Assembly (NCBI RefSeq): GCF_010015445.1
Contig: NC_053133.1
Span: 19,445,922 to 19,509,921, forward strand
Direction of reading: 5' to 3'
DNA: 64,000 nt
From: Perca fluviatilis
Taxonomy: Eukaryota > Chordata > Actinopteri > Perciformes > Percidae
Positions 1 to 20,886 of the stretch are shown one piece after another. Within the stretch, counting starts at the first letter, position 1. Every line of letters starts with the position of its first letter. Both the position numbers and the translations under genes were made by a program. The notes beneath the pieces were generated by a model. It ran no database searches, was not told the DNA's origin, and worked only from the letters and a program-made list of their open reading frames with translations.

Positions 1-47
1 TTCAGTCGCTATATTTGTCTGAAAATGTACTTTTCCTTTGATCACAG

Positions 48-168
48 CACTGTATTACCAAAGGACACGTCAGAAGTTGGAAAGTTTAACATTGGTCTCC
101 CTCCAGTCTTCACTGTGGATGACATCAGACATCATCGTCATGTGCCAAATTCACACCTGGAGGACACG
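48..168 (+). CDS. possible internal coding exon of an unidentified gene
   Basis: A stretch open in one frame is bounded by an acceptor-like pyrimidine run ending in ATCACAG and by a donor-like GTATGC after a GAG-GAC-ACG end. The roughly 40-residue peptide contains GLPPVFTVDDIRHHRHVPNS and looks more like real protein than most chance frames here, with mixed composition and no low-complexity sequence. I do not recognise the family. No partner exon is seen to the right, since a TGA follows a few codons after the next possible acceptor. If real, its neighbours lie left of the window. A chance open frame is a serious alternative. Confidence 0.25.
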
Positions 169-206
169 GTATGCTTCACTTTCGTGTCGCTCTTATTGAC
201 TCAGTG

Positions 207-671
207 ACCTCCATAGAATCCAGGGCCTGACCTTAGTGGAACCTGAGGAATGAGGAGCTGGTTGACAGGTGAGGAGATGAACAGGAGTGGACGCATGAAT
301 TCTAAATACGAGGCGGCAGTTGAACGAGTCCGTCCTCTCTGGCATCGAGGCCAACCCCTCAAACAGGAATGTGCAACCATATCACACCCTGCAAGGAAAG
401 AGCAACCTGAGATGTTCTCCATATAGACCACTGTAATCAAGGATGTATTTATCTTTGCTGCAAAGGATGACATCAGGAGTGATGTTTTTATTTAAACAGG
501 AACAAATCTATATACAGTAGCAAAATGCAGATAAAATGGGGAGAGAAAATAAGTGTAGATAACAACATGACAAAAAAAACTATACAACTGCCGCAGCTTA
601 TTTGAACTGTCGCAGGCATCAAGTCAGTACTGATTATTACAGTGAGTTGTTGTGTAACACAACAATAAGAG
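207..671. other. no gene recognised
   Basis: No coding pattern, RNA gene or recognised repeat is visible. The open frames are short and compositionally random. Confidence 0.5.
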
Positions 672-1199
672 TTAAAGGTCCCATGGCATGAAAAGTTCAC
701 TTTATGAGGTTTTTTAACATTAATATGAGTTCCCCCAGCCTGCATATGGTCCCCCAGTGGCTAGAAATGGTGATAGGTATAAACCGAGCCCTGGGTATCC
801 TGCTCTGCCTTTGAGAAAATGAAAGCTCAGATGAGCCGTTTTGGAATCTGCTTGTTATGAGGTCATAACAAGCAAGGTTACCTCCCCTTTCTCTGCTTTG
901 CCCGCCCAGAGAATTTGGCCAACCCATGAGAGAGAGACATCATGGCTTTCAAATGAGAAAAGTGGCAGTTGGTCAAGGCCACACCCCCACCCTCCACCTT
1001 GGCACTCCCACTCTCCTCCTCAATAGCTTAAGACACAGAAATGGCACATACTAAGGAAAGCTCATTGTAGGACTGGCTCTAGTGGCTGTAGTTCTGCACC
1101 AAAGCTGAATTTCGGGAAAGAGACTTCAGATACAGTATTAGGGGACCACTTAGGTCTATATAAAAGCATCCAAAGAACACCATGTCATGGGACCTTTAA
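672..1199. mobile_element. TTAA-flanked MITE, copy 1 (AAGGTCCCATGGCATG family)
   Basis: The element begins TTAAAGGTCCCATGGCATG and ends CATGTCATGGGACCTTTAA, giving near-perfect terminal inverted repeats directly next to TTAA on both sides. TTAA target duplication is the hallmark of piggyBac-type transposition. A second copy lies at 44054..44575 and aligns over almost its full length. It has no coding capacity. A 26-bp palindrome (849..874) sits at its centre. The sequence matches a MITE I remember as abundant in percomorph fish; the family name is not asserted. Confidence 0.85.
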
Positions 1200-2925
1200 C
1201 TTATATTTATAGAGCAGATTCAAAGAAGCAGACAACATCAGCTATCGGTGAACACCAGACCAAAACCAGTCGCAGATTTGAGTGGGAACAGGTCAAACTT
1301 CATCGACCAAGAGTTAGTGGACGGCCCTAAAAAGATAGGAGGCCATTCAAGTCTGTGATCTTTCTCTACACACAACCACAGTTGTTATATAGTCCAGGAT
1401 TCCTAGAAATTGAATCAATTCCACATTTCACGATTTACATCCCATGCCAACATTTAGTGCCAATGCAGGAAGTTTTGTACCCTATATGTAGTACGGGTAT
1501 GATGGTAGGTTGGTGGATTCATGCAGGAGACCAGACTTCACGACCTGTCACAGACCTACAATTAAAAGTTGTATTTACCATAACCATGATCTTTCCCGAG
1601 CTTTAACCAAGATACCTAACCCTAACCATAATTTGTTCTTTTGTCATAGCCACAATGTTTTCATAACCGTACAATAGTAACGATATTGCAGTGTAAGAGT
1701 AAGTTAAAAACAAAAGATGGATTTGGACATGAAGAAAGACATTTTAATGATTATTGTTGGTCAAGTTTCAATTTGCTGAAGAAGTCTGGGAGATTCCATC
1801 AAAAGCTCCAGCAAAAAACTTATTTAGCCTGGAGTTTCAAATATTTTATCACGGATATGTTTCCAAGGACAAGAATGAACTTCCATGCTCAACACTGATT
1901 TTGTCTCCACTTTTTTTACTATTGCTTTTCAAATATTAAAACTATTGTGCATAAAAATTGCTATATAAATAAAATGACCTTGTCTTATATGTCCAAAATG
2001 TTAAAACTGATGGCACCTCTAATTTTAGCTCAACCATGATATGTTTGTAAGCTTATCCAACAGCTTTTAGAAGAGGTTTCCCAACCTATTAAAACATATT
2101 CCTCAAGCAAATTCTAGAAACCTGAGAACCCCCCTCCCCCACAAAGTAGCGTCATGATAATTTCAAAAGACCAGAACAATATTTACTTTCGCTTTTCTAA
2201 ACTTTATGGCACTCGTCATGTTATCTCTGTGTCCCATTTGGTTCTTCTGCAGGATAAAACAAACACTAGAATTTGTGAATACCCAATATGATGTTCAAAC
2301 TGAATGAGCCTCTCGACGCGATGGGATTTAAGGTAGCTGCTCAGTGTTCCATTTCTGTGTGCTGCCTTGGGAAAGGTCCCTGTTGGCTGGCAGAAGGAGA
2401 TTGATTGCGACATACATGCAAACCGCCAGGGTACTCTGCACTGTCTGATGGAAATACTGTTATTGTGATAGAAGTCAAGGTTAAAAGGCTTGTGCCATAG
2501 TGGGAGTGGCTCTGGACAATAAGCCTCTGCAGTGTCTCTAAGACAACAAAGAGACAGACACTGTCTCTTAATATTGTTGATCTGTCATTTACTGAGAATC
2601 ACCCCAGAGGTTCAAACCATGAATGTAAATGTCAAGTGGAATTTCTTCTTGGACATAAACAGAATTTCAACACCCACCGTAGCTTTCGTTGAACAGTTTA
2701 TACTCCTGATATTATTTAACACACAATATAATTTAAAATGCTGTTATGTGATGAAAGAGAAGTTCATCAGTAATCTTCCTATTCCTATACATGTAGTGAC
2801 ACAAGAAGGAAGGATTTTATTTTCTTGTGCTGAAAATATCCCAAAAGATAGCATACTGGATTTTAGTGCCTGCGGATGAGAGTGGTCCAGAACGGGTAAA
2901 CATTGAAAAAAGTCTTTATTGCCGT
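1200..2925. other. gene-free stretch
   Basis: AT-rich sequence with scattered open frames, the longest 115 codons at 2532..2879. None has splice-site support, domain motifs or coding-like composition. No recognised repeat was seen. Confidence 0.5.
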
Positions 2926-3052
2926 GGGGTTCGTTTCAGGCAGGAGGTTTAACAAACTCTGAGTCTAACCCTGATCTCTGAGTTGATTTACCCTGAGATG
3001 GGAAACTCTGAGTTTTCCGTTCCAGAACAGCTGATTTGAGTTGGTTCAATCA

Positions 3053-3066
3053 ACTCAGAGTAGGTT
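3053..3066. repeat. left target-site duplication of SINE
   Basis: ACTCAGAGTAGGTT here matches ACTCTGAGTAGGTT at 3248..3261 with one mismatch. The pair brackets the SINE and is typical of L1-type target-primed insertion. Confidence 0.8.
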
Positions 3067-3247
3067 GGTGCGGCCTCTAGCTCACCCAGTAGGAGCGTTT
3101 TCCCCATGTTGGCTGAGTCCTGCAGTGGCGCAGGGTTCAAATCTAACCTGTTGCCCTTTGCTGCGTGTTTATACCCCATCTCTCTCCCCAGTTTCCTATC
3201 TATCCACTTTCTAAAAAATGGAAAAGCCCCCCCAAAAAAAAAAAAAA
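3067..3247 (+). mobile_element. tRNA-derived SINE
   Basis: The head carries an RNA polymerase III A-box-like stretch (TAGCTCACCCAGTAGG) and a B box (GGGTTCAAATC). A unique part containing CTTTGCTGCGTG follows, and the tail is an A-rich run after AAAAGCCCCCC. This order matches a tRNA-derived fish SINE family I know. Fourteen-base target duplications flank it. It lies inside the AACTCTGAG repeat, so it is the younger insertion. The B box is nearly intact; the A box has drifted. Confidence 0.85.
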
Positions 3248-3297
3248 ACTCTGAGTAGGTTCACTCAGAGTTAAGTGTGTGTACCACCACTATAAAA

Positions 3298-3759
3298 AGG
3301 CAGCATGAATGGAGCCATATTCATCACTAAGTCACATTAGTTGTTTGTAATAATCAGCTTAAGTATGCAGTGTACAGATCATATTAAGCAGAGAGACTAA
3401 GGATTTTAAGTTTCTGTATGGGAGGGGCGGGGTGATTTGAACTGTTGACGTGACACAAAGAAAATATATGTTCTGGAACAGTTTCTGTCCTAGTTAATGT
3501 GTGTTTTAATAATGTTCTGTTAATGTTTTGGGTGTGCATTTATGTTATCTGGGTTTTAGTTTTGTATGGTTGATTTAGTGTACATGTTTATCTACATTTA
3601 CTGTTGCCTTTCTGTTTTTGTGGAATAAATGTATTGAATACATTATTCTTAAAGTCATACTGTCATAAAGGAAAATAAACAATATTTATATGAACAAATT
3701 ATTTCTTTAGTAGTGATAAGTAGCCTAATGTTTTATATTTGTTATGTTTCTTTGCATGA
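3298..3759. other. no gene recognised
   Basis: AT-rich unique sequence. A plus-strand AATAAA at about 3624 has no gene attached to it. Confidence 0.4.
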
Positions 3760-4106
3760 TTAAAGCTATAGTGCGTAGTTTCTGTCTCCCCCTTGAGGAA
3801 TTCTAAGTAATGACAACAACACTGTCGGTGCGTCCACACACACAAGCCTTCCGCGATCTCGCACCACCCCCACCCCTCCTCCACATAGTAGCTTGTAGCC
3901 AAGGAGGACGCGGAGGATTAAAAAAACATGATGGACTCTTCCAAAGAGGTAATTATCTTCACTAGTTTCTGAACATACCCATACTGAGAAATACAGAGAA
4001 AGTTTTGTGGAGCTGAGTCTTAATTAGCTTTGTAGCAAGGCATTAGGCAATGGCTTAAATGTAACTGACGTCCATTAATATAAAAAGGTACGCACTAAAG
4101 CTTTAA
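3760..4106. mobile_element. TTAA-flanked MITE (AAAGCTATAGTGCGTAG family)
   Basis: The left end is TTAAAGCTATAGTGCGTAG and the right end is GTACGCACTAAAGCTTTAA, which are imperfect inverted repeats beside TTAA sites. It is about 350 bp and non-coding. The sequence matches a common percomorph repeat I recognise. A piggyBac-type origin is inferred from the TTAA. Confidence 0.75.
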
Positions 4107-10792
<6,686 letters not shown>

Positions 10793-11020
10793 GGGCGTGT
10801 AGTTCATTAGGGACACCTTCTCCCTTTACAACACTTACACGCCATTGTTTATACAAAATCCTTTATGTTAATCATATCAAAAGGCATAAAAAAGCATAGT
10901 ATTATGCCATAAAATGTCATTTAAATGTTGTAGTGTAGTATGTCATAAAAATGTCATTACAAAGGCATATAATAGTATGCCAGATAAAAAATCAAAAAAA
11001 ATGTCATAGTATGTTTAATG

Positions 11021-11191
11021 TATAGTGTGGCTCAGAAGAAGAGCGGGTCGTCCTTCAACCATAAGATAGTAGGGTTGTTACCTGGTTCCTCCAGCCAGAT
11101 GGATGTGTTAAATAGAGAGATTGAATTTCACTACATTATACACATACAATTGCATGTGATGAATAAATAAAGTTTATTTTCTCTTGGAGGA
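11021..11191 (+). mobile_element. tRNA-derived SINE inside the minisatellite
   Basis: GTGTGGCTCAGAAGAAGAGC resembles an A box, followed by GGGTCGTCCTTCAACC, a degenerate B-box region (AGGGTTGTTACCTGGTTCC) and a tail with AATAAATAAAGTTT. The head resembles the GTGGCTCAGTGGTAGAGCGG head of a widespread fish SINE. Minisatellite-like sequence lies on both sides. The body looks shortened relative to what I recall. Confidence 0.6.
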
Positions 11192-12339
11192 TGTCAGTAA
11201 CGACATTAAAAAGTCATGTGTAGTAGGCTATGACCTAAAAAAGTCATAGTATAGCATGTCAAAAAAGTGATAAAAAGTTATAATATAGCATGTCAAAAAA
11301 GTGATGAAAAAGTCATAGTATAGTCGGTCATAAAAAATCATGAAAAGTTATAAAATGTCATACTATAGTCTAAGATCTCTAAGTACTAATCTATAGTCTA
11401 GTAAAAAAGTCACTGTATAATAAAAAGAGTCATAGTATAGTACGTCATGAAAAGTGATTCAAAGTCATCGTAAAGTATTTGTGTGATTGTGATTAAAAAG
11501 TCAAAGTACAGTATCATACACTTTTTATGACATACTAAGTCATACTATAGCATGTCTCAAAAAGTGATAAAAAAGTCATAGTAGAGCATGTCGAAAAAAA
11601 GTTATCATAAAGTCATAGTATATCATGTCAAAAAAGTGATCAAAAAGTCATAGTATAGCATGTCGAAAAAAATCATTCTATAGCATGTCAAAAAGTTATA
11701 AAAAAGTCATAGTAGAGCATGTCCAAAAATGTCATACTGTAGCATGTTGAAAAAAAAGTGACAGTATAGCATGTTGAAAAAAAGTGATAAAAAAGTGATA
11801 GTATAGCATGTCGAAAAAAGTGATAAAAAGTCATAGAATAGTATGTCGGAAAAAGTCATGCTATAGTATGTCAAAAAAGTGATCAAAAAGTCATGGTATA
11901 GCACGTGGAAAAAAGTCATAGTATAGCATGTCGAAAAAAATCATACTCTAGTGTGTCATAAAAAGTCATAGTATAGCATGTTGAAAAGAGAGATAAAAAA
12001 GTCATATTATAGCAAGTCGAAAAAAGTCATAGTATAGCATACCAAAAAATATAGCATGTCAAAAAAAGTCATACCATAGTGTGTCAAAATAGTGATAAAA
12101 TAGTCATTGCATAGCATGTCAAAACGAGTGATAAAAAAGTCATAGTATAGCATGCCAAAAAAAGTCATAGTATAGCATGTCCAAAAATGTCATACAATAG
12201 CATGTCCAAAAAAAAGTGATAGCATTAGCATGTCGAAAGAAGTCATAGTGTAGGATGTCGAAAAAAGTCATAGTTTAGCATGTCGAAAAAAGTGATAAAA
12301 AGTCATACTATAGTATGTCAAAAAAGTGATAAAAAAAGT

Positions 12340-12458
12340 AATTGTTGGAGGACAAGATGGCGGACGAGTAGTAAACGCGTTTGACTCCCGTTCCCAAGCC
12401 CTTTTATATACTTTCATCTCTAAAAATCCATATTCCCCTCTCCAGCTTTTGCAAAAAA
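12340..12458 (+). mobile_element. non-satellite insert resembling an L1 5' start
   Basis: This segment breaks the minisatellite with unrelated, GC-richer sequence containing CAAGATGGCGGACGAGTAG. CAAGATGGCG is the core seen at the start of vertebrate L1 5' UTRs, where it acts as a YY1 site. Assignment to an L1-type LINE 5' end is an inference from that motif only. Confidence 0.35.
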
Positions 12459-13012
12459 GTCATTGTTAGCATGTTGAAAAGAGTGATAAAAAAAGTCATA
12501 GTATAGCATGTTGAAAAAAGTGATAAAAAGTCATATTATAGCATATCAAAAAAAGTGATAAAAAGTCATAGTTTAGCATGTTGAAAAAAGTGATAAAAAG
12601 TTATACTATAGCATGTCAAACAAAGTGATAAAAAAGTCATACTATAGTATGTCAAAAAAGTGATAAAAAGTCATAGTTTAGCCTGTCGAAAAAAGTGATA
12701 AAAAAGTCATAGTTTAGCATGTCGAAAAGGGTGATAAAAAGTCATACTATAGCATGTCAAAAAAAGTGATAAAAAGTCATACTATAGCATGTCAAAAAAA
12801 GTAATACAAAAGTCATATTATAGCAAGTCGAAAAAAGTCATAGTATAGCATACCAAAAAAAGTCATAGTATAGCATGTCGAAAAAAGTGATAAACTGTTT
12901 GTCGAAAAAAAGCCATTAAAAAAATCATAGACATAAAAGTGATAAAAAGTCGTAGTATAGTATGTCATAAAAATTTATAATAAAAAGTCATAGTATAGTA
13001 TGTCATAAAAAT

Positions 13013-17330
<4,318 letters not shown>

Positions 17331-17460
17331 TTAAAGGAATAGTTTGACATTTTGGGAAATCCGCTTTCTTGCTAAGAGATAGACGAGAAGATTAACTATG
17401 TACCCGAAGCCAGGGGACGCTTATCGTAGCTTAGCATAAAGACTGGAATTCGAGGAATAG
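17331..17460 (+). mobile_element. MITE fragment (TTAAAGGAATAGTTTGACAT family)
   Basis: Starts at TTAA with AAAGGAATAGTTTGACATTTT and continues through GTAGCTTAGCATAAAGACTGG, a percomorph repeat I recognise. It breaks off after AAAGACTGG. A reverse-oriented fragment with the same AGCTTAGCAT/CAGCTAGCCTGG region lies near 18340..18430, and another partial copy begins at 25457. Confidence 0.7.
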
Positions 17461-17774
17461 CTGAGACTGTCCTCCCCCGAAAAACGCTCCCATAAGTAGC
17501 AATTACAAGTCATATTTCTGTTTCTGCCCTCTAGTTGCCTCCCGTAATTATAGTGAGAGCAAAGCAGGAAGTGAGGTGATGAGAAATTCTGCGTAAGGAG
17601 GTAGAGGTTCGGGTGGTTGATGGGTCAAACAAACACAGGACTTTCAACCAGGAGACCCTGTTTCATGTCACGTTTGAAAATAAAAGTAAACAGAAAGTTG
17701 TTTTTTGTTACTTTACGGAACAAATGAAACTACGTCACATTCTGTGACACGTGTGTAACCTGAAGATAAGTTGA

Positions 17775-17950
17775 GTAACAGATAGTCTCGCTTTGCTAGA
17801 CCATCCTCCAAACGCTGCGGAGGAGGGTCTGGCTAGTCCACACAGCATTCCGGGATGGGAGAAAAACGTGCTCTGGTTTATTGGCATTTCTTTAAACCAA
17901 TCACAATCATCATGGGCGGTGCTAAGCTCCGCACTGAGCCGCTGCTAAGG
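17775..17950. mobile_element. fish MITE/SINE-like repeat (GGAGGAGGGTCTGGCTAGTC)
   Basis: The block from GTCTCGCTTTGCTAGACC to AGCCGCTGCTAAGG includes CCAATCACAATC and GGAGGAGGGTCTGGCTAGTC, which I recognise as a dispersed fish repeat. No coding capacity. Confidence 0.6.
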
Positions 17951-18149
17951 GACAGATGATTTTAACCAAAACCACTAGCTTTTTTCTAAACTGGACAAGT
18001 ACTTTTGGTACACCCCAACCATCTTATAACATGATTAAAAGTGTGGCCGTTAATTTGTCTGGTTTAGATATGAGGATGAAAAAAGCTCCTGTGGGTCGTA
18101 TTCCCTGCCACCAGTGGGGCTTCTGTGGGTTGTGTTAGAGGGTAGGAAT

Positions 18150-18530
18150 AAACAACCTATATTAGCATATTGTTTAGAGACATCTACCAGCACTTTTAGA
18201 TCTCACCAATAAACACTTAATACCTTGTTTGTTTAATGCATACAAATAAAGTATAAAACTGACAAGTTGAGGTTTTACAGGAGGTTTTGTGCTGGACAAG
18301 ACTCCAGCCAAGGTGTTCATTAATAAGCTTTGGAAGTGCTGGGAGGCTGATTTGTTTTACCTTTGGACAGAGCCAGGCTAGCTGTTTCCCCCTGTTTCCA
18401 GTATTTATGCTATGCTAAGCTTCGTAAGTGTTACAAAGGTCTTAAACATGTCCCCACTGTCGTACCCAAGACTTCCTGTTACCAAGAATAAAAAACTCAA
18501 ACTATTTCACCATTTAGCCTGAACAGGACG
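18150..18530 (-). mobile_element. MITE fragment, reverse orientation
   Basis: Read on the minus strand it contains AGCTTAGCATAGCATAAA, GGGGGAAACAGCTAGCCTGG and TCTGTCCAAAGG in the order of the family seen at 17331. The two fragments may be halves of a rearranged element or separate insertions. Confidence 0.6.
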
Positions 18531-20151
18531 AGTAGTGAAATACAATAACCTGGTGAGACCACACTAGCAGATTTCACACACAGCCAGGCCTCTCATTTGA
18601 ATGTTGTGCCGTTCTCTCGGATATTACTCAGTGACAGGATGGCTGGAGAAAAAGCTTGATTGTGGAGACTGTGACCACAGTTGCACAGTCATCAGGACTC
18701 AGAGCCATGATTTATGGTCCTACAGAGAGACAGAAAACGGTTGACTCCCTTCAGGACCTCCGTCTGAGGAAATTGCAATAGGCAGGGTGTATCAAAACTG
18801 CAAGTGGAAGTGAATGTGGGCATGACAGTTTTGTAGACGCGGACAAAAAAATGTTAATGCCCAATTCAGGTTTTAATCTGAACCTGAAGCTTTGAGGTTA
18901 TTCTTAGTTTTTGAATCGGAACACTTTTGTTTTGATTGGCCTGTCAAAACTGGAAAACATCTGTCAAAATCTGTGACTGGACAGATGATATTTCAGTACT
19001 ATTTTTTAATAAATCATACTTTGTAAGCTTGTAGCTAATGGCTTTATTAATGAGTTATTCATTTATGGTTATAGATTGTAATTGATTTCCAAAAACATTA
19101 GTCAAAATAAGTAAAAGACCTAATTGAACACTTTCTAATAGCATACATTTCTAACAAATTTATCATTAATAAATTATTCAAATACTATTTAAAATTATTT
19201 GTAATACTATATCAACTAGTAATGAATTGGGGAAATCTGTCAAAATAAGTAAACACCTTTAATACCAACAACCTTTGGGTTTCCAGGTTGTTTTTAATTC
19301 ATCTGACTGGGGTTTTATCTACCAGATGGTAAATTAATTTAATTAATTAAAGCATTGATTAATAAGTTATTAATATTAATCAACATCAGTTACAAGTCAT
19401 TAAGCATTTGTTAAGTATGTATAATTAGAAAGTGGTATTGTTATTCCTTTTGAGCATAACATTTTATTATGGATCTTGGAAACAGTTTGGCAAAAATAAT
19501 TTCACACAAGGCCCATTTACTAGCCTTTTCCAGAGCTTTCAATCGCAAACTTCACCCCTTATGAAGACTGATGTGGTCGAAAACACCAGAAAAAAATTGG
19601 TATGGACCACGTGTTAAAACTATTTTGTTAGCAGAGAGGTCATTTCATGAAAACGAACCAGTGTGTGTTTATGTTTATAAGTAAAGTAAGATTCACTTCA
19701 GACTTTAGACGAGCAAAAGCTACCGTCATCTTTAGCCTAAATCTATGTGGCAACCATCGTGATAACAGTTGTTTGTTGGTCTTCTGTGTGTGAATGGCTG
19801 ATGTGAGAATCTGCAAAAAGAGAGGACATCGAAGTACATGTAGAGCATTGTTTCTACTGTCAACAAGGAAATCACAACTTATGAAGGTGTGAAGCATGAG
19901 CATAAAAGATAAACAATCCACACAATACGATCATCACTCAACTGCACACAACTGTCACTGTAAAATACTGTACTAAATATATTGATAATTAGCACTCAAC
20001 ACAAACTGATGGGAATGTATTTGTTTTGCAGAAGTTTTTTTTTTTGGACTTGATGATGGTGCTTAAAGTGAGAGGGCAGGTCAGGGGATCACTAAAGTCA
20101 GTAGGCTTTATCTTCTGGACACCACTGATGTCAACATTCATGGTAATACAT
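18531..20151. other. no gene recognised
   Basis: AT-rich sequence. The words GTCAAAATAAGTAAA recur near 19100 and 19240, hinting at an old AT-rich MITE. No coding signals. Confidence 0.4.
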
Positions 20152-20460
20152 TAAAGGAGAATTCCGGCCAATTTTTACATTAATCTTGATCACTATAAAT
20201 ATGCGAGTCGATAGATAAAAAAAGGAATCGAATTGGTGCAGTCAACACGGAGTAGCTGCAGCTACGTCTACGAGCTTCCACTTAGCTAAAACAGCAGTTG
20301 TCAGGGCATATTTTAGAGTGCCTTTGTGCCATTTTAATTGCATTTTGTGTCTGTTAAAGACACAAAATGCAATTAAAATGTCTGTGCAACATGAACAGGG
20401 ACCTTACGTGACAACAAGATGCATTTTCAAATCAGACATTGTTTAAATTCACCTTCCCTG
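20152..20460. mobile_element. partial MITE (TTAAAGGAGAATTCCGGCC) with perfect hairpin
   Basis: Begins TTAAAGGAGAATTCCGGCC, the start of a dispersed fish repeat I recognise. It contains a perfect inverted repeat at 20330..20380. The right end was not identified. Confidence 0.5.
20330..20380. repeat. perfect 23-bp inverted repeat, 5-nt loop
   Basis: Arm CATTTTAATTGCATTTTGTG plus TCT is followed by GTTAA and then the exact reverse complement. There is no mismatch in 23 pairs. Confidence 0.95.
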
Positions 20461-20484
20461 TCTCGATCCTGCCGGTAGCTAGCT

Positions 20485-20886
20485 ATTATAATTTCCCACA
20501 TATTTAAACGTATTATTCCAACTAATATTACCAAACCACAATGTTATTTGGTTTACTATTATATAAGATCTTCACCACTGAGAAGCTGTAAAAACGTAGG
20601 CTAATATTGTAAATATTGGCCATTTGTGCATGAAGATGACTCAAGCAATTAATCGATTAAAAAATAGTGTCACATAAATTTCTTTTGGGTACTAATCGAC
20701 TTACTGTTTACTACCTTAATCTGAATATTCACACTGTCAGCAGTCATTTGCAGAAAGAAAATAAAGTCAAAGTGATGTTTTGTTTTATTTTAACTTAACT
20801 GTTTAAAATGTTCCTCTGTGTGTGTCAGATCACTTCGTATAGAGTGTCCTCCTGATGTGTCTGAACTCTAAATCCCAATATAGAAA
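20485..20886. repeat. local duplication, block A copy 1
   Basis: Nearly the same sequence as 22687..23079, from CACATATTTAAAC through CTCTAAATCCCAATATAG, with scattered substitutions and small indels. Confidence 0.9.

Larger units (their letters stand above)
2945..3297. repeat. old repeat with repeated AACTCTGAGT motifs, split by a SINE
   Basis: The motif AACTCTGAG/AACTCAGAG occurs several times in both orientations on either side of the SINE at 3067..3247. This suggests a non-autonomous DNA element with internal inverted motifs. Its outer ends could not be fixed. Confidence 0.5.
10885..13012. repeat. 2-kb A-rich minisatellite, GTCATAGTATAGCATGTC unit
   Basis: Dozens of diverged tandem units repeat the words AAAAAGTCATAGTATAGC, ATGTCGAAAAAA and AAAGTGATAAAAAGTCATA. 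The period is variable because two sub-units, GTCATAGTATAGCATGTC and AAAAAAGTGATAAAA, alternate or drop out. The left end (10885..11010) is the most degraded, the middle most regular. It is interrupted by a SINE at 11021..11191 and an unrelated 120-bp segment at 12340..12458. Open frames on the minus strand here are translations of the repeat, not genes. Confidence 0.95.

Noticed and set aside
697..927. Similar minus-strand frames at 697..927 and 44023..44301
   Set aside because: They look conserved with each other only because both lie in copies of the same non-coding MITE.
2532..2879. 115-codon plus-strand frame
   Set aside because: AT-rich random composition and no recognisable motif or splice sites.
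10885..13012. CRISPR-like or centromeric array
   Set aside because: Units are directly tandem, not repeats separated by unique spacers, and the array is short and next to a gene; an ordinary minisatellite fits better.
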